DNA of 64,000 nt from positions 1 through 64,000 of the forward strand of contig JAWPHD010011523.1 in the NCBI GenBank assembly GCA_037043455.1. The letters run 5' to 3'. The notes under the pieces are model-generated. The model saw nothing but the letters and a program-made list of their open reading frames with translations. It had not been told where the DNA came from and did not search any database. Made by a program: the position numbers and the translations under genes. Shown here piece by piece: positions 35,613 to 47,161 of this stretch (positions are counted from its first letter, which is position 1; the number at the start of each line of letters is the position of its first letter). The stretch comes from Cyrtodaria siliqua. Its lineage: Eukaryota; Mollusca; Bivalvia; Adapedonta; Hiatellidae.

Positions 35613-37040
35613 TCCTGGATGTTGTTTCAATGATTTTTTGTTTTGTTTTCCTATTTTGAAAACAAATTAGATTTTAACAAACACTTAAAAATGCAAATAA
35701 ACAAACTGCTGTTTTGAAGATCAAAATTCCAATTTCGTACCCAATCTTCCTACTTGGCTATCAAATGATCTCAACATGGCAGAAGTGATTATTTATGGAT
35801 ACATCTAAATAAGCAATATTCTGGAATTAGTCCTTGGAGGCTTATATACCTGCCAACATTTAATAATGTCTGACTTAGTCAACATATTATGTTACAGAGA
35901 ATTAGATGCCATTCTTTGGGTCTATATTTGAAGCAGCTTCAGCAAATCTTATTAGCCAAATATTGATTTGTTCATCTGTCTTTGAATAAGTTTGATCAAG
36001 GATGTTAATTCACAGCAAGACACAAATATATTCTATATTGCTCACTGAAGCAATGGATGCATTCCTTCAAACAGCCTCATTCTCAGTCAAAAAGCAGCTT
36101 GTCAAGACCTACTCATAATTGCGAAGAAGCTTGATAAATTGTGACATTCTCAAGTCCCAGATATTTTTTTCTTCTGCAAGCAGCGATTTTATCAATGATC
36201 TAATGAGTCTGAGAATTTGTTTAAGACATTAAACAGGCAGTCATGTGAATTTTAAGTGGAGAAAAAACTGTAGAAATTTCAAATGCAACTAACTGTATGT
36301 TAATTCGCTCCAAATATGGCCATTCCCAACAGTTTTTTATAGAATAAAGTTGTGCTGACTTAAATGATATTCATTAAATGTTTCAACTTATAATTATAAC
36401 ATTCTGTTATGTGAACATCAAAGTACAGCTATAGTTTGGAAGGTTGTGTGTTAGAAACCTAGTCAGATCATTGTCAAATGACTCTGAGCAAGTAACTTAA
36501 CCAACTGCCATCATTTGGCATTAAAAAGCAGAGTTACTATTTTCACAGAGTAACCTTTAACCAGAAATATTGTTTTGACAAAGTAGCCTAAAACCAAAAA
36601 TTTATGCTGTTTGTACCTGTAGCACACTTTCAGCCTGATTATATGAGAATTGAATGTTTAATAAAATAAGTCTCCTGGACCCAAACCAGTGTTATTGGCT
36701 TTATATTGATTTGTATTTCATACAAATAGAAAAGTTTCTCACAAACATATTCCAAGAGTCCTTCAGATCTTACATCTGTATTGATCCATTCTTCAGTAAA
36801 TTGAATAAAACTATCAAATAAAACCTTCCCTTTATCGATTTTAAGCAACAATCGGTGAGATTTTATTACCTAAAATTGTGGATACAACTTGTATGAACAT
36901 TCATTATGGAAATAAACCAATTTTATGCTAGGTTATAGCATGTGCAAGTATGTCAAGGTCATTCTCAATGACATTCTGTTAGTACGAACATGTTGCTGTC
37001 TTAGGTAAATGTTTAATACTGTGTATGAAATTTGAAAGCT
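35613..37040. other. Intron-like spacer, no feature seen
   Basis: AT-rich unique DNA. The minus-strand frame at 36639-36851 has no recognised motif and no convincing splice context. Confidence 0.5.
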
Positions 37041-37069
37041 GTATGCAGGGTTTTCCTTAATAGCCGGCA

Positions 37070-37498
37070 GGCGGGTGATTTACCCTTCTACTTTGGGTAG
37101 CTGACCAGCTAGGGGGGGTGATTTACCCTTCTACTTTGGGTAGCTGACCAGCTAGGGGGGGTGATTTACCCTTCTACTTTGGGTAGCTGACCAGCTAGGG
37201 GGGGTGATTTACCCTTCTACTTTGGGTAGCTGACCAGCTAGGGGGGGTGATTTACCCTTCTACTTTGGGTAGCTGACCAGCTAGGGGGGGTGATTTACCC
37301 TTCTACTTTGGGTAGCTGACCAGCTAGGGGGGGTGATTTACCCTTCTACTTTGGGTAGCTGACCAGCTAGGGGGGGTGATTTACCCTTCTACTTTGGGTA
37401 GCTGACCAGCTAGGGGGGGTGATTTACCCTTCTACTTTGGGTAGCTGACCAGCTAGGGGGGTTGATTTACCCTTCTACTTTGGGTAGCTGACCAGCTA
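37070..37498. repeat. 43-bp tandem array, ten near-identical copies
   Basis: TGATTTACCCTTCTACTTTG starts at 37076, 37119 and every 43 bp after. Each copy ends with a run of about seven G. Copies are almost identical, so the array is young or has been homogenised. Confidence 0.97.
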
Positions 37499-37501
37499 CT
37501 T

Positions 37502-39003
37502 TTAGCAGACAAAGTTTTGTAAAGATCAAATACAAAATGAAGGTGCTAGATCGAGTGTCACCCGGGGCAGGGCCAAATGTGACCCCAGGGCTACATGTAA
37601 TATATGAGAGCTCTTGCAGTTCCAGAGAAGAAGATTTTTTATGTTTTTCCCTACACAAGCCTATGTAAAACTGACCACAGGGTCACCATTTGAACAAACT
37701 TGGTAAAGAACCATAATCTTATAGTACATGCAAAATATTAAACCTCTGGCTCTTGTAGTTTCAGAGAAGATTTTTAAAAAAAAATAAAATATATATAAGT
37801 CTGTAAAACTGTGACCCCCGGGGCAGTGCCAAATTTGACACCAGGGTCAGCATTTGGAAAAACTTGGTAGAGAACCATAAGCTTATAGCAAATGCAAAAC
37901 ATTAAACCTCTGGCTCTTGCAGTTCCAGAGAAGAAGATTTTTTTAAGGTTTTCCCTATACAAGACTATGTAAAACATGTGACCCCACAGGGGCTGGGCCA
38001 AATGTGACTTCAGGGTCACAATTTGAACAAACTTGGTAAAGGACCATATGCAAAATATTAAACCTCTGGCTCTTGTAGTATCAGAGAAGATTTTTTTTTC
38101 CTATACAAGTCTATGTAAAACTGTGACCCCCTGGGCGGGGTCAAATTTGACATCAGGGTCACCATTTGAACAACTTGGTATAGGACCATAAGCTTATAGC
38201 AAATGCAAAATATTAAACAACTGGCTCTTGCAGTTTCAGGGAAGAAGATTTTTTAAGTTTTTCCCTATACAAGTCTATGTAAAACATGTGACCCCTGGGG
38301 CGGGGCCAAATGTGACCCCAGGGTCACTATTTGAACAAACTTTGTAAAGGACAATAATCCTATAGTGAATGCAAAATATTAAACCTCTGGCTCTTGCAGT
38401 TTCAGAGAAAAAGACTTTTTAATATTTTTCCTATATAAGTCTATGTAAAACTGTGACTCCTGGGGCGGGGACAAATTAGACCCAAGGGTTACCAATTGAA
38501 CAGACTTAGTAGAGGACCATAAGCTGAAGCTACAAGTAATACATGAGAGCTCTGTGCCTTGTGGTTTCAGAGAAGAAGATTTTTTAAAGTTTTTTTCCTA
38601 TATGTTTATATGAAAAACATGCAAAATCACAATATACAAACTAAGGGACCCCTGGGGCACGGCCATTTTTTACCCCGGGGACTTCACTTGTACAAATTTG
38701 ATAGTCTAAGAAAAACTGTTGAAATCTGTCCAGTTGTTCTTAAGAAGGTTTTTTAAGGTTTCGACCATATATAGTAATGGCGGCCATCCTGGATGTCCTG
38801 CTGACCTAATTTTAACAAATCTAAAAAGCATTCACCTATGGATCATCCTTGTGAAGTTTGATCAAAATTGGCCACGCGGTTTCTGAGGAGAAGTCGTTTG
38901 AAGAAAAGTTAACGACAATGCTGACGACGACGGACGGACGGACAACTGACGAAGAGTGATCCCAATAGTTCAACTTGAGCCTTTGGCTCAGGTGATCTAA
39001 AAA
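37502..39003. mobile_element. ACAAGAG-family element lacking its left end
   Basis: Same internal units as 8426-9980 (GACCCCAGGGTCACCATTTG, AAATATTAAACCTCTGGCTC) and a right end GGCTCAGGTGATCTAAAAA after GACGGACGGACGGAC-type repeats. The left end is absent: the 43-bp array abuts the unit directly. Confidence 0.82.
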
Positions 39004-39401
39004 GGAAGAACTGTAAATCACCCGCCTACTTTTAGAACTTCATGACCCAGATTGGGTTGCAGCTTACAATTTTTAAAGAAAGGGGCTTAGAGCCTTGCCA
39101 ACTGGGTTGTATAAGTGTGAGAAGCAACTGTACAAGGTTTCATGACAACAGGTCAAATAGTTTGCAAGTTTAGACAGGTGTTAGGTTGCATTTTGAAGTT
39201 AAGTGGGCAAAACTCTGTACAAATCAAAAACTTGGTTACACAACCTATGCGGTTGGCTGGATTGAACAAAAGTAAGGGAAAGTCCTATTGCAATGAAAGA
39301 AGCATTACTCTGTAAAAAGTGAAAACTGGGTTGTGGAACTTGTATAGTTTCATGACCACAAGTCAAATACTTTGCTAGTTATAGCAGTTTTATGACCAAA
39401 A
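39004..39401. other. Decayed composite repeat
   Basis: Recurring GTTTCATGACNACAGGTCAAATA-like text and TGGGTTGNA words suggest an old repeat. No gene. Confidence 0.4.
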
Positions 39402-39681
39402 GTTATAATGCAGGCTAGTTGGAAGTGTGACTGGATGACAAGTTATAATGCAGGCTAGTTGGAAGTGTGACTGGATGACAAGTTATAATGCAGGCTAGTT
39501 GGAAGTGTGACTGGATGACAAGTTATAATGCAGGCTAGTTGGAAGTGTGACTGGATGACAAGTTATAATGCAGGCTAGTTGGAAGTGTGACTGGATGACA
39601 AGTTATAATGCAGGCTAGTTGGAAGTGTGACTGGATGACAAGTTATAATGCAGGCTAGTTGGAAGTGTGACTGGATGACAA
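39402..39681. repeat. 40-bp tandem array, seven identical copies
   Basis: AGTTATAATGCAGGCTAGTT plus GGAAGTGTGACTGGATGACA, repeated at 40-bp intervals with essentially no variation. Confidence 0.97.
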
Positions 39682-39926
39682 GAACACTGCCGCTGCTATC
39701 CGTATAATGTGTCCCACAAGTTAAGACCCAAGTTAGGTTATAAGTGAACTTTTTTGGAAGGGGGCATTAAAAACTGAGTAACTGAACTTGCTGGATGAAA
39801 CATCTGTATAAAATTTCATGACCATAGGCTAAAGACTTTTTATAATGCAGGTTAGATTTTCAGCTTAAAGTGTGACCCTCGGTGACATTGACATCAGACA
39901 AGGTCACAGTCACTAAATAAACATAA

Positions 39927-40227
39927 ACAAGCGAAGCACCAACAGTGGTGCGAATGCCAGATTGCGAATTCATCGTTTTAACTGAAAAATCTAAGTAAAA
40001 AGGGGGGATAGGTCAGGTAAAATACAAGAAAAAGTTATGGTTATTGTCATACAACATTGTGTACAGTTTCAAAGCTTTCCGACAATTCATTTTTGAGAAA
40101 TGAGGAAAAACAAAAAATTTAGCCAAAAACTTTAACCAAAACATCAAAATGCTTAGACAGACGGACAGAAAGACAGACGGAAATCTCCAAGTTAAGCCTG
40201 GATCTACTATGCAATCCAGCTAAAAAA
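39927..40227. mobile_element. Short ACAAGCGAAGCACC element
   Basis: ACAAGCGAA followed by a hairpin GCACCAACAGTGGTGC, and at the right end AGACGGACAG-type words, then CAATCCAGCTAAAAAAA. It matches the shared end plan (ACAAG, hairpin, ..., GCTAAAAA), but internal units are not repeated. Confidence 0.65.
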
Positions 40228-40279
40228 ATTGTTTTATTCTCGCTCAATCACTGTTTAAATTATTTTTTTCGTCACAAAC

Positions 40280-40435
40280 TCATTAAAAACAACTCGCTGT
40301 CGAGAAATATGATTGAAGAATGTAGTAGTACACTTTTTGTTTATGTAAACGCTTGAATTATGTTTTAAAGACTCTTAGTCAACCGATCATTGTTGGTGCT
40401 CTTTTGCATAATTAAATATTCTTTCCAACGAAAGT
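40280..40435. repeat. Solo copy of the last 200-bp-class unit
   Basis: CTCGCTGTCGAGAAATATGA, AATGTAGTAGTACACTTTTT and TGTTGGTGCTCTTTTG match 11866-12005 closely, 28 kb away. So the unit disperses, perhaps as part of a transposon. Confidence 0.85.
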
Positions 40436-41470
40436 TTAATAATCAAATAAGCATACATATATACATTATTTCATACATAAAACATGAATTGTAAACACCA
40501 TTCTAAAAGAATTATAGGAGACGAATGTCAACGCTTTTTTACTCTTATATTGTTTTAGTAATTGCACATGGTAAGGTAGTAATGAATAGTTTCTATGGTA
40601 GCAATGAACAGTTTATCTGTGTTGTAATGCAAACGCATCCCATACATGTGAATAATTGTATTTCTGTGCTGATGTGTACTTTAGCACGTCGTGCTACAAA
40701 GGTGAATATGTAATCAATTTGTAAGGCATGTCAAGGATTCGCCCACCTTGATCCAAAATATTTGGTAGCACAAATTGGGAAGAAAGTGTTCGGTAAAAAA
40801 AACGGTCATGGCATGTTTACGTCTCCGTGACAACTCTTTTTTTGAATATTGTTTGAACACCCGTGACTTGGTCTGTTATTATGTTAAACTTTGTTCCCAG
40901 TTCCTACCAAGAAATAATGCTATTTTCTCTCGGCAGCTATTTTACGCTTGCGTAAAATCTTGCTTGTTTCATTCTGATATTGTTTTCTCCTTCACTTAGC
41001 GATGATAAATGTGAGAGGCCTGCCATCACTGTACTGCCTCTGGAAGAAATACTTAAAATATGATATGCAACATAAACACTGCTACAATATATATTGATTA
41101 TCTGGTCGGAGCAAAGGGGGTTGCCAATTTGCAAAGAGCTATCTTAACATTCTACAGGAAAACTAGGAGGCATTGATCCATTAAAAATTGACGTCATTTT
41201 AAGTTTTACTGACCTATTTCTTTTTTCAGTTGATGAGTAACACTCTTAACATTTGTTTATACTGTTGATCATGTGACACTATGAAAAATGATTCATGGCA
41301 AATGTAACCCATTTCTGTATATAAGAATGCACAATGAAGCAAATGCCTGACACTGGATCCTGTGGGAGCTCTATAAAGGTAGCATCTGTATTCATAAGGT
41401 TAATAGTTCCAAGGCCTGTAGCCTGCAGTACAATTTTACTAAATCAAGTGTTTACCTTTAATATCAGCTT
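40436..41470. other. Spacer, no supported gene
   Basis: Several short plus-strand frames (40525-40713, 40775-40999) lack recognisable motifs. Confidence 0.45.
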
Positions 41471-41474
41471 TACT

Positions 41475-41706
41475 TTAAAGGAACACATGGCAATCTGTAT
41501 AATAGCCTTTGCGTCCATTGTAAACCCAGATTAGCATGAGAGTAACTCACTCGCAAGCTGATCTGGGTTTACAATGTCCATCTGCTGATCAGTCATTACC
41601 CAAAACACTTTGTCACATGTCAAATGGAATGGTCTTAATTCACGGAAAGAACAGTCCATTATCTATTTGTAGCTGGTTAAGGGTTAAAAGTTGTGTCTGT
41701 CTCTTT
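41475..41706. mobile_element. Possible decayed AGGGACAC MITE with internal hairpin
   Basis: TTTAAAGGAACACATGGCAA (41474) resembles the TTAA-MITE end, and CTGTCTCTTTAA near 41694-41705 could be the other end. The interior contains a perfect-looking hairpin at 41516-41576. Weak. Confidence 0.35.
41516..41576. repeat. Inverted repeat with 20-bp arms
   Basis: CATTGTAAACCCAGATTAGC (41516-41535) and GCTGATCTGGGTTTACAATG (41557-41576) pair with one mismatch across a 21-bp loop. Confidence 0.9.
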
Positions 41707-41815
41707 AAATATCAGGCATAAAAATGTTCAACAATTTAAAAACTTTAAGACTACTTGAGATATAAGTATGATTTGCAGACTTGAATTGTGTAGAAAAACT
41801 AGAGTCAATTTTAAG

Positions 41816-41985
41816 AGATGAATTGTGTTTTACGGCGTACCAGCAGAAAAAGGTTATATGGTGCCCACAGGAATTAACATTCCAGGCCTACTCTCCATTA
41901 CATCTAGATAAAAACGTGTTTGTTTGTTTGTTTCTCAATTCCCAGTTTAAGTTGAGCTCCCAGTGGGATTTAAACCCGAAATAAA
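41816..41985 (-). mobile_element. Probable LINE/SINE tail remnant
   Basis: ATGAATTGTGTTTTACGGCG resembles the reverse complement of the LINE tail at about 2220-2250 (ATGAATGGTGTTTTACGGCA). A B-box-like GGATTTAAACCCG lies near 41960. Decayed. Confidence 0.4.
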
Positions 41986-42785
41986 AATATGAAGAATGGG
42001 TCTAAAACCTTTATATTACCTGCAGGGATGCAGAGTTGCTGCAAATTCTATTGTAAACTGTGGGTGGGTGGGTGGGATTTTACCCCTCTGCCTGGATAAG
42101 CAGTGGCCCTACTCTTGCCTGGGAATCACACGGGGCGAGAGTGTGTTTAAAAATATGAAGAAGCAATGATCTTGCCATATACATCTGACCTATTTTTTTT
42201 TAGTAACAATATTAAACATGTTTTTCTATTTTTTTAAAACTTAATGCAACCTATCATCTCATAAGATCATCATGGCATTTGTGTATGCACATAGTCAGAA
42301 ACTAGAGTCTTCCTTCTTCAATATTCTATTTGACACAGAGTCACAGAATCCCACTGGGATCTCGACATGCGGGAGGTTCTGCCCAGGAATAAGTGGCCAT
42401 CAAAAGATTACCATCATACTAAGCCTAAATTGTGCTGGAAATGATGTTAAACACCAGTCAATCATTTACTCTTACCTAAAAAAAATTCTTTTTCTATTTG
42501 CAGAAACTGACCAAATAAATATAGACTCGCACCTTTCACAAATAACTATAACTGTTAGCTTTTACAGGCTTTCAGAATTTTGTAAAGGGAAATAACTACA
42601 CTCTGCATATATAGGAAAGATATAAAGTTAGTGCTCTTGAACAGAGATTCAGTTAAATATGTGCGCTGGTGCTGACTATTGATCCACTTGGTAAGATGTT
42701 GTAATTTTTTTTAAAGTGCAAGATTTGTTCGACATTATGTTGTGTTACAATGCACATAGGATCCTACCATTAGTATTGAACTGTA
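41986..42785. other. Spacer with a GGGT run
   Basis: GGGTGGGTGGGTGGG near 42062-42077. The plus-strand frame at 42272-42595 has no recognised motif; the CCCACTGGGATC text in it looks repeat-derived. Confidence 0.4.
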
Positions 42786-42789
42786 GACA

Positions 42790-43468
42790 TCAACAAGCAA
42801 GACCCCAAATGGAACAGTGACAATGACCAGATAAACAAGCAAGAACCCCAAATGGAACAGTGACAATGACCAGATAAACAAGCAAGACCCTAAATGGAAC
42901 AGTGACAATGACCAGATAAACAAGCAAGACCCCAAATGGAACAGTGACAATGACCAGATAAACAAGCAAGACCCTAAATGGAACAGTGACAATGACCAGA
43001 TAAACAAGCAAGACCCCAAATGGAACAGTGACAATGACCAGATAAACAAGCAAGACCCTAAATGGAACAGTGACAATGACCAGATAAACAAGCAAGACCC
43101 CAAATGGAACAGTGACAATGACCAGATAAACAAGCAAGACCCCAAATGGAACAGTGACAATGACCAGATAAACAAGCAAGACCCCAAATGGAACAGTGAC
43201 AATGACCAGATAAACAAGCAAGACCCCAAATGGAACAGTGACAATGACCAGATAAACAAGCAAGACCCCAAATGGAACAGTGACAATGACCAGATAAACA
43301 AGCAAGACCCCAAATGGAACAGTGACAATGACCAGATAAACAAGCAAGACCCCAAATGGAACAGTGACAATGACCAGATAAACAAGCAAGAACCCCAAAT
43401 GGAACTGTGACAATGACCAGATAAACAAGCAAGAACCCCAAATGGAACAGTGACAATGACCAGATAAA
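42790..43468. repeat. 42-bp minisatellite, about 16 copies, open in several frames
   Basis: CAAGCAAGACCCCAAATGGA plus ACAGTGACAATGACCAGATA and AA. The period is 42 bp (43 where an extra A is present). As 42 is 14 codons, minus-strand frames stay open for over 200 codons with a perfect 14-residue repeat. No start context, no non-repeat domain: I call it a repeat, not a gene. Some units alternate CCC/CCT, giving an 84-bp pattern near 42870-43080. Confidence 0.95.
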
Positions 43469-43469
43469 T

Positions 43470-43915
43470 GAATTGAATGTTTAACAGATCGTTATAGGAT
43501 ATTTAGAGCCACCCCATGGTGAGAAGGATACATAGGGATCTGGGATACAATGAAACCTGGAACGTGCCCTACTATTACTAATGAATAGATTTCTATAGTT
43601 CTTTAATGTGCTCGGGGTAGACTCCAATACATGGGACAGCCTTGTTTATGTCCCCATCCGTTAGATGAAGCTAAGGGAAGGTGTCTTGCAGAAATACACA
43701 GGCAATGACAGGGGCAGATTCAGGGGGTGCACCCAGCATGCCCCTCACTGCACCCTAAAATCTGAGAAGTTTAATATGAAAATTCTGTTTTAAACTGTTC
43801 TGTACTCTCTCTCCCAATCTCAACTCCTTTCCCCCCTGGCTGGTGAGGCCTGAACTGGGGTCCTCCAGACTTCAAGTCCCCCTCGCTAACCACTGGGTCA
43901 AGCCAGTCTCCTAGG
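43470..43915 (-). mobile_element. SINE copy, diverged, with an internal insertion
   Basis: Minus strand. The tRNA-like head is near 43915-43850 (TGACCCAGTGGTTAGCGAGG, B-box-like AGTTCAGGCC). The body lies at 43705-43470 (CATCTAACGGATGGGGACAT, AAAGAACTATAGAAATCT). About 140 bp at 43706-43850 is foreign to the other copies, an insertion or a different SINE centre. Confidence 0.75.
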
Positions 43916-43929
43916 GCGAAATAAAACAG

Positions 43930-45138
43930 GTTTGTTAATTAAGAGAAGATTTTTCAAATTTTCCCCTATAAATCTTATGTAAAACTGTGACCCCCAGAGT
44001 AGGGTCAAATTTTAACCAGGGTCCCCACTAAACAAATTTGGTAGAGGACCATATATAAACTAGTTCTTGTAGTTTCAGAAAAGAAGGGTTTCCTATGTAA
44101 CGCTTTGTAAAACGGTGAACCCTGGGGCAGACGCAAATTTGACTCCAGTGTCACCATTAGAACAAACATAGTAGAGGACCATAAGCTTAAAGCTGCAACA
44201 TGCACTATACGAGAGCTCTATGATTTTTGGTTTTAGAGAAGAAGATTTTTCCCTATATAAGTCTATGTAAAACATTTGACCCCTGGAGCAGGATGGCATT
44301 TGACTCAACGGTCACCATTTGATTTTAGCTTGGAAAAGAAAAAAAAGAAGAGTTTTTTTACCACATTTCCTTTAATTATAGCACCTGGGCGCTATGCAAA
44401 ATGTAAAGGGGCGCTCTTATCAGTTATTTTTTTATTAGGGTTATACTTAAAAACAGTTCTTGCCAGACTTTATACACCAAACTGAACCTCAAATGTCATT
44501 CAGATTAATTCTAAAAGAATAATATTTCTCAAATTCTAAATATTTTTATTTTTATTTTACAAAAGATCGAACATTTATTACTTTAAAGAATTTTTGGATT
44601 TTTGAAGGTAAGATTTAAAAATAAAAAAAATAAAAAAGTGGCAAAATTGTGGCACTACTTCTATTAGGGGTTGTGCTATTATTAGGGGAAATATGGTATG
44701 TAACTCTATGTAAAACTGTAACCCTGGGGAGGGGGACAATTTGACCCCAGAGTCACCATTTGAACATATTTGATAGATAAGCTTATGCTACATACAATAT
44801 ATGGGCACTGGATGCCTTGTGGTTTCAGAGAAGATGATTTTTCAAGTTTTTCCTTATGTAAATAAATACTGATAACTCAATGATAAACATACAAAATCTC
44901 AATATGCAAAATTTGGACCCCTTGACAGTCTATGGATTGGCAATCATTTTAAAAGAAAACTGCCAAAATCTGTTCTGCAAGTTTTGAAGATATTTAAAGG
45001 TTTCAACCATTTATAGTAACGATGACCATCTTGGATGTTGTGTTTTCCTAATTTTAACAAACTTGAAAGCCATTGACTAAGCATCATCCATGTGAAGCTT
45101 GGCCAAAACTGGCCAAGACATGTTTGAGGAGAAGTTAT
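43930..45138. mobile_element. ACAAGAG-family internal units, old copy
   Basis: Decayed matches to the units at 8426-9980 (TTTCAGAGAAGA, TCTATGTAAAACTGT, AGGACCATAAGCTTA). Neither end is clear. It hosts the MITE at 44361-44696 and is followed directly by a TTAA MITE. Confidence 0.7.
44361..44696. mobile_element. 336-bp MITE with TA flanks
   Basis: The left end CCACATTTCCTTTAATTATA and the reverse complement of the right end CCATATTTCCCCTAATAATA match at most positions over the first 25 bp. TA at 44359-44360 and 44697-44698. It interrupts an older composite repeat. No coding frame for a transposase. Confidence 0.78.
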
Positions 45139-45142
45139 TTAA

Positions 45143-45466
45143 AGGGACACACGGCAATCTTGGTTTTTTAAAAGCTCACGGTGTCCCAATAGTTTTTCTA
45201 CATAACGATTCAATCATTAATACTAATTATAAGAAAAGTATAAAGCAAATTGTTTTTGCATATTATTGACTGGTGATAATACTGCAACAACAATAATATA
45301 TTTAAACTTATGATAAAACAAGACCAACAAATTAAAACTGAATTTTTTTATTTAGTTAAATGTCAGCTGACTCAGGCAGGTTTACAGTCAAAATGATACT
45401 GGATAAATAAATTGATACGCTAATTTCAGTGCTTGATAAACACTTCCAAGATTGCCATGTATCCCT
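45143..45466 (+). mobile_element. 324-bp TTAA-flanked MITE, second copy
   Basis: TTAA at 45139-45142 and 45467-45470; ends AGGGACACACGGCAATCTTG and CAAGATTGCCATGTATCCCT. Uninterrupted version of the MITE at 33311-34535, opposite orientation, interiors alignable by eye (TAGTTTTTCTACATA, TTGCATATTATTGA). Confidence 0.87.
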
Positions 45467-45470
45467 TTAA

Positions 45471-45740
45471 GCAAAAGTTAACTGATGACAATGGAAAAAA
45501 GTGTGCACCACTTAAATATAATAGGTCACTTTGATTTAATCTTATGTGATAAAATTAATGTTATAAACAGATTCAGCATTTCATTATTGTTATTATAGTC
45601 TCTTTCAACACAATACCTTAATTACAGAAGATTTGTACAACATCTGACTCACAAGCATTAATTTACACAATAATAATTATTTAGATAGAATGTGAAATAT
45701 TACAAGGTTCATTCATTCTTTGATGCAGAATACACTATTT
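45471..45740. other. AT-rich spacer
   Basis: Nothing recognised. Confidence 0.5.
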
Positions 45741-45742
45741 TA

Positions 45743-46276
45743 ACAAGAGGCCCAAGAGGGCCTTATCGCTCTACCTGCTATATGGATTCTGTGGTTGGTG
45801 GGGTGTGGGGTGAATATTAGTTGTCGTGGCACTTATGACTAAACCCTTTGCCCTGCATTTAGTAATATAGTAGTCGAACATAAATCATTGCAAGTTCCCT
45901 AAGTTGTATGCATGTAGAGGGGCCCCTTTACGCTAGAGGACAAAACCCGTTTTATAAATGCTTTCACATTTGGACAAGATTTTTTTTGTGTGTGTGTGTT
46001 TTTACCCGATTACTCCCTAGGGGGCCCCAGCATATAGAACCAAAATGCAAAAACTTATTGTGCAGCTTACACATCAATACATCACACATGAACATGAAAT
46101 CTCAAAGGGTATGGAGGGAGTTAGCGTCACGAGACTGAAACTCCCGTTATAATAAATTACTGCAAGTTCTCCAAGTCCTACCCCTGTGGAGCGGCCTCTT
46201 TATGCAGGTGAAAAAAACGCGTTTTATATAAATATGTTTTGCCTCGATCGAGTCCCTAAATAACCATACCAAATTA
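45743..46276. mobile_element. ACAAGAGGCCC element
   Basis: ACAAG then the hairpin AGGCCCAAGAGGGCCT, then TATCGCTCTACCTG. Two related stretches (AATCATTGCAAGTTCCCTAA, and AATTACTGCAAGTTCTCCAA near 46153) mark internal units of about 260 bp. The right end is lost at the start of the next element. Confidence 0.65.
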
Positions 46277-47046
46277 GAACAAGAGGTTGTTTTTCGTAAA
46301 AACAGATGTCTCCCCAACTGGGGAAAGGGCCATAAATCCGACAAAAATCATTCAACTGGAACACGACAAACTAGGCTTGTCAATGATCATCCCTAAAAAG
46401 TTAAGTTGAAATCCGGCCACTAGTCGGGACAAAATTTGTAACACGACAAACTAGGCTTGTCAATGATCATCCCTAAAAAGTTAAGTTGAAATCCGGCCAC
46501 TAGTCGGGACAAAATTTGTGTATTAAAACCATTAAAGGGCCATAACTCTGCCAAAAATCATTCAACGGAACACGGCAATGATATAGGCAACCAAGTTTCG
46601 TTGAAAGTCTACCAATGGTTGAGAAGAACTAGTCCAGACAAAGTTTGTGTATTAAAACCTTTAAAGAGCCACAACTCCACCAAAAATCAGACAACCAGAA
46701 CAAGACAATTATATGCGCAACTAGGCTTGGTACTGATAATTTCTGCCAAGTTTATTGAAATCCAGCCAGTGGCTCAGGAAAACTAGTCCGGATAAAGTTT
46801 GTGTATAAGGGGCCATAACTATGTCAAAAATCATTCGACCGGGACATGGCGATGACATGCGCAACAATTAGGCTTGGTACTGATCATCTCTGTCAAGTTT
46901 CGTTAAAATCCTGGCAGAGGTTCAGGAGAACTAGTCTGTACAAATATAATATTGCATATTTAAGAATTTAATTTTAATTAAAGAAATTTAACGGACGATG
47001 ACAGACGATGACAGACAATGGACAACTTGCCATCACATAATGGTAA
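46277..47046. mobile_element. ACAAGAGGTTG element with about 150-bp units and a fresh 80-bp duplication
   Basis: Starts ACAAGAGGTTG. Repeated units hold GGGCCATAACTCTGCCAAAA, TAGGCTTGGTACTGATAAT and GGAAAACTAGTC. The segment 46361-46440 is duplicated at 46441-46519 without visible change. The right end is GATGACAGACAATGGACA-type text and TAATGGTAAAAAAA. Confidence 0.7.
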
Positions 47047-47161
47047 AAAAAAACGGTAAAACTTAAAAGTAATCATTTGGTAGGAGCAATTGATGGAATC
47101 CAAGTATTTGAACAAATAACATATTTATAACAAATATTATTCTTTTACGTAGTATAAATAC

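Noticed and set aside
42735..43456. Genes of 212 and 216 codons on the minus strand
   Set aside because: Pure 42-bp tandem repeat open in two frames; no non-repetitive domain or start context.
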